A stretch of DNA of 48,953 nt, from contig JAGUYG010000029.1 of the NCBI GenBank assembly GCA_020061465.1, forward strand, positions 1-48,953. The letters run 5' to 3'. Below, one piece after another: positions 36,964 to 46,313 of the stretch; the stretch's first letter is position 1, and the number at the start of each line of letters is the position of its first letter. The DNA is from Ignavibacteriales bacterium. GTDB lineage: Bacteria; Bacteroidota; Ignavibacteria; Ignavibacteriales; Ignavibacteriaceae. The position numbers and the translations under genes were made by a program. The notes beneath the pieces were generated by a model. The model saw only the letters and a program-made list of their open reading frames with translations, was not told the DNA's origin and did not search any database.

Positions 36964-37506
36964 TTACAATTTTTCTTGTTCGGTCATAACAAACTTTTTA
37001 ATATCATAACCCTGTGCTTTCAGCACTTCAAATGCTTCATTTAATTTCTCCCCGGAAAGCTGAGGCGTTCTTGCAAGTATCCAGCCATATTTTCTTGAGG
37101 GTGTTCCTACTACTGCATATTCGTAATTATCATCAAGTCCCAAAATCCAGTAATCTCCCCAGAACAATTGAATCCCGAATATGCTTACGAAACTTACCTC
37201 CAGCTTTGAATTGGTTTTTAAATCAACAACTTTTGCTATTCCTTCTGCTTTATCAATTCCGCCATCTTCTTCAATACAGGAGTTAATTACATCGATCTTC
37301 TTATCGGCTCTGAGTTTGTATTCTGCTGTAACGTTTTTAGCGCAATGCTTTTGAAAACGGTTTGGCAGCTTGGCTATTTCGTACCATAGTCCGGAATATT
37401 TTACCAGGTCAACATAGTCAACCGTTTTAAGCCCACTCATAGAATTCTGTCCAAACAAAAACGCAGTGAGTAAAACAGTGACAATTAAAATACTTTTTAT
37501 GATCAT
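36964..37506 (-). CDS. blc: Bacterial lipocalin (Blc type)
   Basis: A 180-residue lipocalin with a signal peptide (about 1-19). The first conserved block is YSGLWYEIAKLPNRFQKHC (GxW at residues 39-41), then NVTAEYKL, SKLEVSF, the DYWILGLDDNYEYAVVGTPSRKYGWILARTP block and a C-terminal helix LNEAFEVLKAQGYD. The eight-strand barrel binds fatty acids or lysophospholipids in relatives. Unlike E. coli Blc there is no lipobox cysteine, so it is probably soluble in the periplasm. Single gene. Confidence 0.92.
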   Translation of the reverse strand: MIIKSILIVTVLLTAFLFGQNSMSGLKTVDYVDLVKYSGLWYEIAKLPNRFQKHCAKNVTAEYKLRADKKIDVINSCIEEDGGIDKAEGIAKVVDLKTNSKLEVSFVSIFGIQLFWGDYWILGLDDNYEYAVVGTPSRKYGWILARTPQLSGEKLNEAFEVLKAQGYDIKKFVMTEQEKL

Positions 37507-37625
37507 TTTATTGCCTTAAATTGTTATGCAAATATTACGAATTATTTTTGATATTAATTTCTGTTTTCATTTTTTTTTTCTGATAAAAAAGTTTTTCATA
37601 GTTGGAAATAATAGGGTAATAACCG

Positions 37626-39968
37626 GTGCATAAAATTTTATTAGTCATTTTACTTTGCTATATATCTCTTTACTCGCAGCAATTAGACGATAGCTGGAAG
37701 TTGTACGATGATTCGCACACAGCCCGGATTGACATTACCGTAAATCCGGAAATATTAAATTGGATTTACCATAACGTTGAAAGCGATTCTGAACATTATG
37801 CTGTAATGCACTTCAAAAATAGTTGGATTGACGAAACAGTGGATTCGATTGGTTTTAGACTTCGAGGAAATACTTCTCGCTATTCTGCAAAAAAATCATT
37901 TAAGATTTCTTTCAATACTTTTATTAAAGGACGAGAGTTTTACGGAGTAGATAAACTTAACCTAAACGGAGAGCATAACGATCCTTCAATTATAAGAAGC
38001 AAACTATGTTTTGATCACTTCAAGACAATCGGTTTAACCGCCAGCCGCGCAAATCATGTTGAAGTATATATCAATGGAAATTATTATGGTCTCTACATTT
38101 CAGTAGAGCATATTGACGACGAATTCCTTGAAAAGAATTTTGCGGACGATTCCGGTAATCTTTGGAAATGCTTGTATCCAGCCGACCTTGTTTACTTAGG
38201 CAGCAATCCGCAGCTTTATATAGATTTAAACATTAACGGCAGACCCGCTTACGAATTAAAAACTAATGAAGACATAATGGACTTCACCAAACTTGTTCGT
38301 TTGATAACAATATTGAACAGCACATCATCAAGCATCCTGCCAGATTCGTTAGAGTCTATTATTGATGTTCCCGGTGTGTTAAAATATTTTGCAATGAATA
38401 TTTTAATGGGAAGCTGGGATGATTATTGGTCACTGATGAATAACTATTACCTTTATCACGAGCCGTCAAAAGATATATTTCATTTAATTCCTTACGATTA
38501 TGATAACACTTACGGTATTGATTGGTTTAATATCGATTGGGCTTCGGCAAACCCCTACAACTTCCCTAAGGTCGTCGGCGGTTACCGTCCGCTTGCCGAA
38601 AGACTAATGGATAATGCTCAATACGGAAATTTGTATACACACTTTCTCGAGTTTTATAGAGAAAATGTGCTGATGCTTCATCATTGGGATGCACACATCG
38701 ACAGCCTTAGACAAATGATTACTCCCTTTGTTTTACAGGATACTTACCGCACCCTTGATTGGGGTTTTACAATTCCTGATTTCTATAACTCTTATTCAGA
38801 ATTCGGCTATTCGAATCAGCATGTTAAGTACGGATTAAAGCAATTCATTAATGCAAGGAACGAATCGCTGCCTGCGCAGTTATCCTATCTTGATGCAAAG
38901 CCAATTGTATATCAAATTGATTATGAGCCGAAATATCCTAATCCCGATGATTCAATTTATGTTTTTGCATCGACTTTCAGCAATAGCGGCATCACCGAAG
39001 TTTCAATTTATTTCATCGAAGAAGAATCGTTTCCGATGCAAATTATTCCAATGAATTATTCTCCGGTTCCAAATACAAAAAAGGTTGAAGAAGCCGATAG
39101 ATACATCGGAGTAATTCCACCGTTAGGTGCAGGCAAAGCAGGCAGCTTCAAAATTTATGTGAAGGACACACAATCGCAATCGATGTTATATCCCCGTAAA
39201 GATGATGTTAAGATAAGGACAATTTCACCGATGGAAAACAATGTTGTTATCAATGAATTTTTAGCGGATAATTCCAAATCAACTCCCGACCCTGCCGGTG
39301 AATATGACGATTGGATTGAGCTTTACAATCCTACATCATCGCCCACTTTATTGACCGGCAGATATATGACAGACAATCCGAATAATCTTACCAAATGGAA
39401 AATTACGTACGACTCGCTCTACATTAATCCCGGCGAATATCTTGTTATTTGGTGCGATGATAATCTTGATCAACCCGGTATTCACGCAACTTTCAAACTG
39501 AGCAAAAGCGGTGAGTACATCGGCTTAATTGATATTGACGGTAAAACGATTATCGATTCAATTACTTTCGGTCAACAGCAAACTGATATTTCATACGGCA
39601 GATATCCCGATGGTTCAGAAAATTGGAGCTTTATGTTCCCTACACCCGGCAGCGGAAATATAATAACAAGTATTGAGGATAAAATATTACCGGTTGATTT
39701 TAAGATTTCTGCATATCCAAATCCATTCAATCCCGAAGTGAACATTCAGTATACTATTCCGGTAAATGCTGAAGTAAAGATTAAAATCTACGACCTGTTA
39801 GGTAAAGAAATCTGGACTAAAGAAGAAGGATATAAAACACCTGGCTCATATAAATTAAGATGGAACGGAGTGAACATAAACCAAACAACCGTGAGCACAG
39901 GAGTATATATACTTAGAGTATTTGCAAACGAGAAAATTTTAAGTTACAAATTAATGATGCTTAAATGA
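37626..39968 (+). CDS. CotH kinase-family protein with lamin-tail domain and T9SS sorting signal
   Basis: A 780-residue secreted protein starting at a GTG with a signal peptide (MHKILLVILLCYISLYSQ). The CotH domain spans about 30-390: FRLRGNTSRYSAKKSFKISF, LNLNGEHNDPSIIRSKL, YGLYISVEHIDDEFL, and HLIPYDYDNTYG with the paired Asp of CotH kinases. A lamin-tail domain follows at about 537-665 (VVINEFLADNS, DDWIELYNPT). The last 95 residues are a type IX secretion C-terminal domain (ISAYPNPFNPEVNIQY, KIKIYDLLGKEIW, STGVYILRV). CotH relatives phosphorylate secreted proteins, so this may be an extracellular kinase exported through the outer membrane and surface-attached. Confidence 0.92.
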   Translation: MHKILLVILLCYISLYSQQLDDSWKLYDDSHTARIDITVNPEILNWIYHNVESDSEHYAVMHFKNSWIDETVDSIGFRLRGNTSRYSAKKSFKISFNTFIKGREFYGVDKLNLNGEHNDPSIIRSKLCFDHFKTIGLTASRANHVEVYINGNYYGLYISVEHIDDEFLEKNFADDSGNLWKCLYPADLVYLGSNPQLYIDLNINGRPAYELKTNEDIMDFTKLVRLITILNSTSSSILPDSLESIIDVPGVLKYFAMNILMGSWDDYWSLMNNYYLYHEPSKDIFHLIPYDYDNTYGIDWFNIDWASANPYNFPKVVGGYRPLAERLMDNAQYGNLYTHFLEFYRENVLMLHHWDAHIDSLRQMITPFVLQDTYRTLDWGFTIPDFYNSYSEFGYSNQHVKYGLKQFINARNESLPAQLSYLDAKPIVYQIDYEPKYPNPDDSIYVFASTFSNSGITEVSIYFIEEESFPMQIIPMNYSPVPNTKKVEEADRYIGVIPPLGAGKAGSFKIYVKDTQSQSMLYPRKDDVKIRTISPMENNVVINEFLADNSKSTPDPAGEYDDWIELYNPTSSPTLLTGRYMTDNPNNLTKWKITYDSLYINPGEYLVIWCDDNLDQPGIHATFKLSKSGEYIGLIDIDGKTIIDSITFGQQQTDISYGRYPDGSENWSFMFPTPGSGNIITSIEDKILPVDFKISAYPNPFNPEVNIQYTIPVNAEVKIKIYDLLGKEIWTKEEGYKTPGSYKLRWNGVNINQTTVSTGVYILRVFANEKILSYKLMMLK

Positions 39969-40079
39969 GATATTGCATGGAATGAGTAATTAGTAGAAGA
40001 ATCACGTATGAAATGAATGTGGTGGATTCATTAATTCTCAAAATCAAAACAGCTATTAAATTTATAATCAGAGTTTTCA

Positions 40080-41000
40080 ATGAATAAAAAAATCATCATA
40101 ACCGGGGCAACCGGTTTCATCGGCTCGCGGCTATGCAGAGAATTACATAAAAAGAATTATTCATTAATAGTTTTTTCCCGCAATGCCGCTTCAGCTAAAA
40201 GTGAATTGTTTCTTGATGCCGAATTTGTAAATTGGGATTACCACAATCCTGCTGAGTGGGAGGAATACATTGAAGGAACTTATGCTGTAATACATCTTGC
40301 AGGCGAAAGTCTTGCAAGTAAGAGGTGGACAGAAAAGCAAAAAAGAAAAATCATCGAGAGTCGTGAGATTTCTACCCGATGCATTATTGAAGCGATTGGA
40401 AAGGCTGATAAAAAGCCCGAAACGTTTATATGTGCATCGGCAATAGGTTTCTATGGAAACGCAGGTGATGCAATTCTAACCGAAAATTCACCCAATGGAA
40501 AAGATTTCTTATCCGATGTGTGCTTCCGGTGGGAAAAGGAAGCCGAAGAAGCGGAAAAATTTGGTGTGCGTAGAGTCAGCATCAGAACAGGTTTGGCTTT
40601 AAGTCCCGAAGGCGGCGCATTCAAGAAGCTGCTTCTCCCTTACAAACTTTTTGCGGGCGGACCATTAGGAAGCGGAAAGCAATGGCTTTCATGGCTTCAC
40701 ATTAAAGACCTAATTCAAATATACATTTTTGCATTAGAGAACGCCGCGGTTAAAGGGGCAATTAATGCAACATCACCTAATCCAGTTACAAACAAAGAAC
40801 TTGCAAATAGTTTAGGTAAAATATTGCATCGTCCATCGTTCTTCCGCGTTCCGGAGTTTGTGCTTAAAATGGTATTAGGTGAAATGTCGGAAACGGTTTT
40901 AAGCAGCCAAAAAGTTTATCCGGAAAGATTAAGCTTACTTGGTTATAAATTTTTATATCCGGAAATCACCAGGGCTTTGAAGGATTTATTGATTGAGTGA
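40080..41000 (+). CDS. TIGR01777-family NAD(P)-dependent epimerase/oxidoreductase
   Basis: A 306-residue short-chain dehydrogenase-like protein (YfcH/SulA-like family). The Rossmann motif is ITGATGFIGSRLCREL at the N-terminus. Typical marks follow: VIHLAGESLASKRWTEKQKRKI ESR-type block, ICASAIGFYGNAGD, VRRVSIRTGLALSPEGGAFKKLLLPYKLFAGGPLGSGKQWLSWLHIKDL, and AINATSPNPVTNKELA. The substrate of this family is not established. It is cytoplasmic, single, with no obvious operon partner. Confidence 0.9.
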   Translation: MNKKIIITGATGFIGSRLCRELHKKNYSLIVFSRNAASAKSELFLDAEFVNWDYHNPAEWEEYIEGTYAVIHLAGESLASKRWTEKQKRKIIESREISTRCIIEAIGKADKKPETFICASAIGFYGNAGDAILTENSPNGKDFLSDVCFRWEKEAEEAEKFGVRRVSIRTGLALSPEGGAFKKLLLPYKLFAGGPLGSGKQWLSWLHIKDLIQIYIFALENAAVKGAINATSPNPVTNKELANSLGKILHRPSFFRVPEFVLKMVLGEMSETVLSSQKVYPERLSLLGYKFLYPEITRALKDLLIE

Positions 41001-41090
41001 ACTTAAAGCAAGAACGTTACTTATCCGTAAATATTGTGATGATTTTATATTGTCGTAATTCTTTAATTTGAATTTGGAATATGAGTTGTA

Positions 41091-41126
41091 AAATCATTTC
41101 AAAGATTTTTATCTCTGAAATGATTT
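41091..41126 (-). terminator. Long hairpin at the end of the small DUF5647-like gene
   Basis: AAATCATTTCA (41091-41101) and TGAAATGATTT (41116-41126) are perfect inverted copies. An inner AGAT/ATCT stem with a TTTT loop continues them, separated by one position that is an A-C mismatch in plus RNA but a U-G pair in minus RNA. The minus transcript thus forms a 16-bp hairpin ending in UUUUAC. The stop codon of the minus gene overlaps the arm. It may also serve the plus-strand oxidoreductase gene. Confidence 0.5.
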
Positions 41127-41343
41127 AAGTTTGTTTTCCAATCAATTCAAAATGACTTTTTACTCTCAAGTATTTTTTTGACTTTATTGAGGTTCTTATC
41201 TCTCTTTTTGTAAAGTCCTTCTCAACAAATTCAATGACACTACCATTTGGTAATTCATCAATTAATGTTGAATCCCTCAATGCTTGCCTTAGAAAATCGA
41301 AGGTTAAACCGATGTTTCTCTCAACTGTGTCTCTGTTCGTCAT
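41125..41343 (-). CDS. Small DUF5647-like protein
   Basis: A 72-residue soluble protein: MTNRDTVERNIGLTFDFLRQ, then a short loop ELPNGSVIEFVEKDF and a basic end. The helix followed by LxDELPNGxxIEFVEKD resembles DUF5647, a small family often found near toxin-antitoxin-like or mobile genes; I am only moderately sure. No binding site or partner gene is visible: it sits alone between a converging oxidoreductase and ahcY. Its stop codon lies in a strong hairpin. Confidence 0.6.
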   Translation of the reverse strand: MTNRDTVERNIGLTFDFLRQALRDSTLIDELPNGSVIEFVEKDFTKREIRTSIKSKKYLRVKSHFELIGKQT

Positions 41344-41394
41344 TTAATTTGATTGTCAAATGAATAATTAACACTTTAGCTTAGATAAATAAAA

Positions 41395-41420
41395 ACGGGC
41401 TAACTTTTCAGCAAGCCCGT
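41395..41420 (-). terminator. Intrinsic terminator after ahcY
   Basis: ACGGGCT (41395-41401) and AGCCCGT (41414-41420) form a perfect 7-bp stem. In minus-strand RNA it is followed by UUUUUAUUU, 25 bases beyond the ahcY stop. This is a clear end for the metK-ahcY transcript. Confidence 0.8.
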
Positions 41421-41444
41421 CACTATAAAATCAATTTATAAATA

Positions 41445-42773
41445 TCAATACCTGTAATAATCCGGTTTATACGGTCCTTCTACTTTGACGCCGATATACT
41501 TCGCCTGCTCTTCGGTCAGTGTATCAAGTTCGACACCTAATTTTTCCAAATGAAGTTTTGCAACTTTTTCATCCAACATTTTAGGCAGCACGTAAACTTT
41601 GTTTTCGTACTTACCGCTGTTTGTCCACAACTCAATTTGAGCAAGCACTTGATTAGTGAAAGAAGTAGACATAACAAATGAAGGATGCCCCGTTGCACAG
41701 CCAAGATTAACTAATCTGCCTTCTGCAAGAACAATGACATCTTTTCCGTCGATGGTATACTTATCCACCTGCGGTTTAATTGTGTCTTTAGTATGACCAT
41801 AATTAGCATTAAGCCAAGCCATATCAATTTCATTATCGAAGTGTCCGATGTTGCAAACAATTGTTTTATCCTTCATCAAACGGAATTCTTTTTCTGTAAT
41901 AATATCGCGGTTGCCCGTAGCAGTTACCACAATATCAGCATCGGGAATGGCATTGGCAATTTTCTTTACTTCATAACCGCTCATGGCAGCCTGCAGTGCA
42001 CAGATTGGATCTATTTCAGTAACGATTACTCGCACACCTGCATTCTTCAACGATTCTGCTGAACCTTTTCCAACGTCACCAAAGCCGGCAACTACGGCAA
42101 CTTTTCCAGCCATCATTAAGTCTGTCGCTCTTCGCAGCGCATCAACTAAAGACTCGCGACAGCCGTACTTATTATCAAATTTAGATTTAGTCACCGAATC
42201 GTTAACATTTATTGTTGGTATCGGTAAAGTGCCGTTTTGCATTCTATCGTAAAGCCGATGAACGCCGGTAGTAGTTTCTTCGGAAATACCTCTGATACCC
42301 GGAACAAGTTCGGGATATTTATCTAAAACCATGTTGGTTAAATCGCCGCCGTCATCAAGAATCATATTTAAAGGTTTTCTATCCTCACCGAAGAAAAGAG
42401 TCTGCTCAATACACCAATCGAACTCTTCAAGCGTCATTCCTTTCCAGGCATAAACTGAAATTCCTGCAGCGGCAATTGCAGCAGCGGCATGATCTTGAGT
42501 TGAAAATATATTGCAGGAAGACCACTTAACTTCGGCACCAAGTTCAATCAATGTTTCAATTAATACTGCGGTTTGTATAGTCATGTGTAAACAGCCTGCA
42601 ATTCTTGCCCCTTTTAATGGCTTCTTTGGTCCATATTCTTTCCGCAGTGCCATCAATCCGGGCATTTCAGCTTCTGCAAGTTTGATTTCTTTTCTCCCCC
42701 ACTCTGCAAGGGATATATCTTTTACTTTAGATTTGATATACTTTACATCAGGTTTTTCTATTACAGAACTCAT
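41445..42773 (-). CDS. ahcY: Adenosylhomocysteinase
   Basis: A 442-residue NAD-dependent hydrolase that splits S-adenosylhomocysteine into adenosine and homocysteine, clearing the product of methylation. The NAD motif is GFGDVGKG (230-237). [30 protein letters not shown], the [11 protein letters not shown] stretch and the invariant C-terminus KPDYYRY are all present. A binding site (AGGAAGAGGAA) precedes the ATG. It lies 20 bases after metK, so SAM synthesis and product recycling are co-expressed; an intrinsic terminator follows. Confidence 0.98.
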   Translation of the reverse strand: MSSVIEKPDVKYIKSKVKDISLAEWGRKEIKLAEAEMPGLMALRKEYGPKKPLKGARIAGCLHMTIQTAVLIETLIELGAEVKWSSCNIFSTQDHAAAAIAAAGISVYAWKGMTLEEFDWCIEQTLFFGEDRKPLNMILDDGGDLTNMVLDKYPELVPGIRGISEETTTGVHRLYDRMQNGTLPIPTINVNDSVTKSKFDNKYGCRESLVDALRRATDLMMAGKVAVVAGFGDVGKGSAESLKNAGVRVIVTEIDPICALQAAMSGYEVKKIANAIPDADIVVTATGNRDIITEKEFRLMKDKTIVCNIGHFDNEIDMAWLNANYGHTKDTIKPQVDKYTIDGKDVIVLAEGRLVNLGCATGHPSFVMSTSFTNQVLAQIELWTNSGKYENKVYVLPKMLDEKVAKLHLEKLGVELDTLTEEQAKYIGVKVEGPYKPDYYRY

Positions 42774-42793
42774 TGTTTCCTCTTCCTATTTAA

Positions 42794-43936
42794 TTAAAGA
42801 TATTTCTTAAATAATGAAACCAGATCGAGTGCTTCCCAGGTAAACTCTTTTTCGTTTCTTCCGAAATGACCATAGGCGGCAGTTTTTTGATAAATCGGAC
42901 GACGCAATTTCAGTCTGTCAATTATTCCTCGCGGAGTAAGATCAATTTCCTTTGCAACAATTTTACTTATTTCGGCGTCGGGAATTTTTCCGGTACCTTT
43001 CGTATCAACGTAGATTGAAACCGGCTCGGCAACGCCTATCGCATAAGCAAGCTGCACCAAACATTCTCTTGCCATTTTTGCAGCAACAATATTTTTAGCA
43101 ATATGTCTGGCAGCATAAGTTGCACTGCGGTCAACTTTAGAAGGATCCTTTCCGGAAAAAGCTCCTCCGCCGTGCGGCGCCCAGCCGCCATAAGTATCAA
43201 CAATAATTTTTCTTCCGGTTAATCCGCTGTCGCCGTGCGGTCCGCCTATTTCAAATCTACCTGTTGGATTAACGAAATATTTCGTCTTTTTATCAAGGTA
43301 TTTCGCCGGTATAACATGAGAAATTACGTGCTCGATAACATCTTCTTTTATTTTCTTTTGCTTTGCATAACCGTCATGCTGTGTCGAAACTACTACTGCA
43401 TCAACTCTAACCGGATTATGCATATCGTCGAACTCAACTGTTACTTGAGATTTTGCATCGGGACGAAGATAAGGCATTAGGTTGTTACTTTTTTTTCTGA
43501 TATCGGCAAGCCTTTTAACCAATTTGTGGGCATACATAATCGGCATCGGCATAAGTTCCGGCGTTTGATCGCATGCATAACCGAACATTAATCCCTGATC
43601 ACCCGCACCACCTTTATCAACACCCATAGCAATATCGGGCGATTGTGAATGAATGGCATTTAACACTGAACAAGAGTCGGCATCGAATTTATACTCTGCA
43701 CTTGTATAACCAATTCTTCTTACAGTTTCTCTCACAACATCGGGCACTTCGATGTAGGCAGTGGTAGTTATTTCTCCTCCTACTAAAACTAATCCGGTAG
43801 TAACAAACGTTTCACATGCTACTCTTGCGTTTGGATCTTGCTTGTAAATTGCATCAAGAATAGCGTCGGAGATGGCATCACTGATTTTATCGGGATGTCC
43901 TTCGGAAACGGATTCGGAAGTGAAGAAATATGACAT
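42794..43936 (-). CDS. metK: S-adenosylmethionine synthetase
   Basis: A 380-residue enzyme making SAM from methionine and ATP. Family signatures are intact: [22 protein letters not shown] at the N-terminus, [12 protein letters not shown] (SAM/ATP loop), [29 protein letters not shown], and [22 protein letters not shown]-like ATP-binding block. Length is normal (about 380-395). First gene of a metK-ahcY pair. Its upstream region holds an inverted-repeat element; I saw no SAM riboswitch. Confidence 0.98.
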   Translation of the reverse strand: MSYFFTSESVSEGHPDKISDAISDAILDAIYKQDPNARVACETFVTTGLVLVGGEITTTAYIEVPDVVRETVRRIGYTSAEYKFDADSCSVLNAIHSQSPDIAMGVDKGGAGDQGLMFGYACDQTPELMPMPIMYAHKLVKRLADIRKKSNNLMPYLRPDAKSQVTVEFDDMHNPVRVDAVVVSTQHDGYAKQKKIKEDVIEHVISHVIPAKYLDKKTKYFVNPTGRFEIGGPHGDSGLTGRKIIVDTYGGWAPHGGGAFSGKDPSKVDRSATYAARHIAKNIVAAKMARECLVQLAYAIGVAEPVSIYVDTKGTGKIPDAEISKIVAKEIDLTPRGIIDRLKLRRPIYQKTAAYGHFGRNEKEFTWEALDLVSLFKKYL

Positions 43937-43966
43937 ATATATTCTCTATCTATTTTTAATTTATTT

Positions 43967-44061
43967 ACTCAAGTTGACCCCTTGAGTTTTTTATGAATCA
44001 AAAACCGTTTTATCCGAAGGATCCGATGGAACGGTTTCCATTTTAAACGGTCAACTTGAGT
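43967..44061. repeat. MITE-like element with perfect 13-bp terminal inverted repeats
   Basis: ACTCAAGTTGACC (43967-43979) and GGTCAACTTGAGT (44049-44061) are perfect inverted copies. Inside, AAACCGTT and AACGGTTT form a second perfect stem around ATCCGAAGGATCCGATGG. The 95-base unit lacks an ORF. It fills the gap between metK and the nucleotidyltransferase gene, starting 31 bases upstream of the metK ATG. Its core resembles that of the element at 9731-9851. Confidence 0.6.
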
Positions 44062-44064
44062 TAT

Positions 44065-45042
44065 TTAATAATAATCTATTTCTGTAGAATCGCCGGAATT
44101 CAAGCGTTTAAAAGAACCTCTAATAACAGAGTTATTACCTATAATAGAATTTTCAAGAAGCGCCTGTGAAACCTGCGCATTAGAACCCACTATGGAGTTT
44201 CGAATAATACAATCGACAATTTTACAGCCTTTATCAATGGTTGCAAAAGGACCGATTACGGAATTTTCAATTTCCGCTTCATCGGCAATATAAACGGGTT
44301 CCTTGATTACAACCGATTCTATTTTCCTATTGCTGCTTTTCTGATTGAGCAGATGCCGATTAGTGGATAAAAGTGTTTCAGGCTTTCCGCAGTCATACCA
44401 TCCTTCCACGTCGAATGTAGTCAGCTTTTCACCTTTGTCAATCATTATTTGAAGAGCGTCGGTTAACTGCAGCTCGCCTCGTGTTCTTAGATCTTTTTCT
44501 ACTAATTGATTCAGACTATCTTTTAAAATTTTTGAATTTGCGATATAGTATAAGCCAACTAAGGCAAGATTAGATACGTTTGTTTGTGGTTTTTCAACCA
44601 GCTTTTTAATCCAGCCGTTTTCTGTTACCGCAACCCCAAATCGTCGCGGATCGTCAACGTGTTTTACACCAAGCGCAGATATCCGATCGTTAAATACGTT
44701 TTTAAGATTTACATCGAAAATCGTATCTCCCAAAATTATAAATATCTCATCGTCATCGAAGGTTGGTATTGCAGTGTAAATGGCGTGTCCTAATCCTTCC
44801 ATTTCTTTCTGTTCCACGAAAACAGACTTCATCGACGGGTAATTAGTCTCTATATACTCCTTTATCATCTCACCGAGATGACCGATTACAAAAGTCGATT
44901 TGGTAATTCCTTCCTCTAACAATTTATCAAGTATATAACCGAGGATCGGTTTGCCTCCGACGTTCAATAATACTTTTGGAGTTGAATATGTATGGGGCTT
45001 TAACCGGCTGCCAATTCCGGCTACGGGGATAATAGCTCTCAT
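44065..45042 (-). CDS. Sugar-phosphate nucleotidyltransferase with hexapeptide-repeat tail
   Basis: A 325-residue enzyme of the NTP-transferase family when started at the ATG at 45042 (MRAIIPVAGIGSRLKPHT). An in-frame TTG at 45147 would add 35 unrelated residues. The nucleotide signature is GIGSRLKPHTYSTPKVLLNVGGKP. IILGDTIFDVN, VEKPQTNVSNLALVGLYYI and GWYDCGKPETLL are typical of glucose-1-phosphate thymidylyl/uridylyltransferases. From about residue 240 a left-handed beta-helix follows (PVYIADEAEIENSVIGPFATI...). It makes an NDP-sugar for surface polysaccharide; the base and sugar are not determined. Confidence 0.88.
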   Translation of the reverse strand: MRAIIPVAGIGSRLKPHTYSTPKVLLNVGGKPILGYILDKLLEEGITKSTFVIGHLGEMIKEYIETNYPSMKSVFVEQKEMEGLGHAIYTAIPTFDDDEIFIILGDTIFDVNLKNVFNDRISALGVKHVDDPRRFGVAVTENGWIKKLVEKPQTNVSNLALVGLYYIANSKILKDSLNQLVEKDLRTRGELQLTDALQIMIDKGEKLTTFDVEGWYDCGKPETLLSTNRHLLNQKSSNRKIESVVIKEPVYIADEAEIENSVIGPFATIDKGCKIVDCIIRNSIVGSNAQVSQALLENSIIGNNSVIRGSFKRLNSGDSTEIDYY

Positions 45043-45292
45043 TACTCTTGAATAAATTACAATTAAGTGCTCAAAATTACCTAATAGCTTAAAGAATAAC
45101 AAATTATGAGCACCTCCTCGAGAATGAGGAAAGAAGAAAAAAGGCAAAGGGAAAAAAAGAAATTCGTCTGTTATAGCCGGTGAAAAATTGAAAGTATTTA
45201 TAAATATTTATAATGATGTAAGGCTTGAGTTTAAATTAATATAGCCGCAAATTGGCAAAGCTTTTTTTAAATAATTTTTACGGGGAAATATC

Positions 45293-46294
45293 ATGACTAA
45301 TAAAATCAAAGTTATTCAATATGGAATTGGACCTATCGGGAATAAGGTAACTAATTATCTGCTTGAGAGAAAAAATATTGAAATTGTCGGTGCGGTGGAT
45401 ATTAATCCGGTAAAATTCGGTGTGGATTTGGGAAAAATTTCCGGTGCCGGGAAAGAATTAGGCATCCGTATAACAAACAATGCTAAAGAACTGTTCGAAT
45501 CTACCCAAGCAGATGTTGTAGTAGTTACTACTACTTCGAGCCTGGAAAAAATTTATCCTCAGATAATAGAAATTTTAGAGTATGGTCTTCACATAGTATC
45601 AACTTGTGAAGAATTAACCTATCCATGGATTACAAATCCGGAACTTTCACACGAAATTAATCGCCTTGCCAAAGAGAAGAATGCTGCTGTTCTTTCTACG
45701 GGTGTTAATCCGGGATTTTTAATGGATTTTTTACCCGCTGCTCTTACTGCAATTTGTAAAGACGTAACGAAAGTAACCGTAGAGAGATTTCAGGATGCAC
45801 AGTTCAGAAGAATTCCTTTCCAACAGAAAATTGGAGCGGGATTAAGCTTGTCGGAATTTCAAAAGAAGATTGAAGACGGTTCACTCCGTCATGTGGGACT
45901 AACCGAGTCCATTCACTTAATTGCATCAAAATTAGGATGGAAATTGGATAAGACGGAAGATATAATTGAACCTGTAATTGCTGAGCAGGAAGTTAAAACG
46001 GATTCGCTAACAATTAAAGCAGGAGATGCGTTGGGTGTTCAGCAAATAGGCATAGGTGAAAAAGACGGTAAAGAATTAATTCGTCTTGTATTCAAAGCAT
46101 CCATAGGCGAGTCAAATCCGCGGGATAGAATAATTATCGACGGCGATCCTCAAATCGATTCTACGATTAAAAACGGAATAAACGGCGATATTGCTACATG
46201 TGCAATAACTGTTAATGCGGTTGCATCAATCGTTAAAGCAAAACCCGGACTTAGAACAATGGCAGATATCGAACCGATTTCTTGTTTTAGATAG
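45293..46294 (+). CDS. Ord-like (2,4-diaminopentanoate) dehydrogenase, DapB-fold
   Basis: A 333-residue NAD(P)-dependent oxidoreductase with an N-terminal Rossmann motif (VIQYGIGPIGNKVTNYLL) and DapB-like fold. It resembles 2,4-diaminopentanoate dehydrogenase of clostridial ornithine fermentation: EIVGAVDINPVKFGVDLGK, STCEELTYPW, STGVNPGFLMDFLPAAL, and ERFQDAQFRRIPFQQKIGAGL. It is unlikely to be DapB itself, which is smaller and has a HHxxK motif. No other ornithine-fermentation genes are near, so the physiological substrate is open. A GGGGA site precedes the ATG. Confidence 0.8.
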   Translation: MTNKIKVIQYGIGPIGNKVTNYLLERKNIEIVGAVDINPVKFGVDLGKISGAGKELGIRITNNAKELFESTQADVVVVTTTSSLEKIYPQIIEILEYGLHIVSTCEELTYPWITNPELSHEINRLAKEKNAAVLSTGVNPGFLMDFLPAALTAICKDVTKVTVERFQDAQFRRIPFQQKIGAGLSLSEFQKKIEDGSLRHVGLTESIHLIASKLGWKLDKTEDIIEPVIAEQEVKTDSLTIKAGDALGVQQIGIGEKDGKELIRLVFKASIGESNPRDRIIIDGDPQIDSTIKNGINGDIATCAITVNAVASIVKAKPGLRTMADIEPISCFR

Positions 46295-46313
46295 ACAAAT
46301 AGTCATTATCCAA

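Noticed and set aside
43937-44064. SAM or SAH riboswitch upstream of metK-ahcY
   Set aside because: The structure there is a symmetric inverted-repeat element; no SAM-I, SAM-II or SAH consensus core was recognised.
45043-45147. Longer nucleotidyltransferase start at an upstream TTG
   Set aside because: The extra residues are Phe-rich and unlike the family, while MRAIIPVAGIGSRL is the normal beginning.
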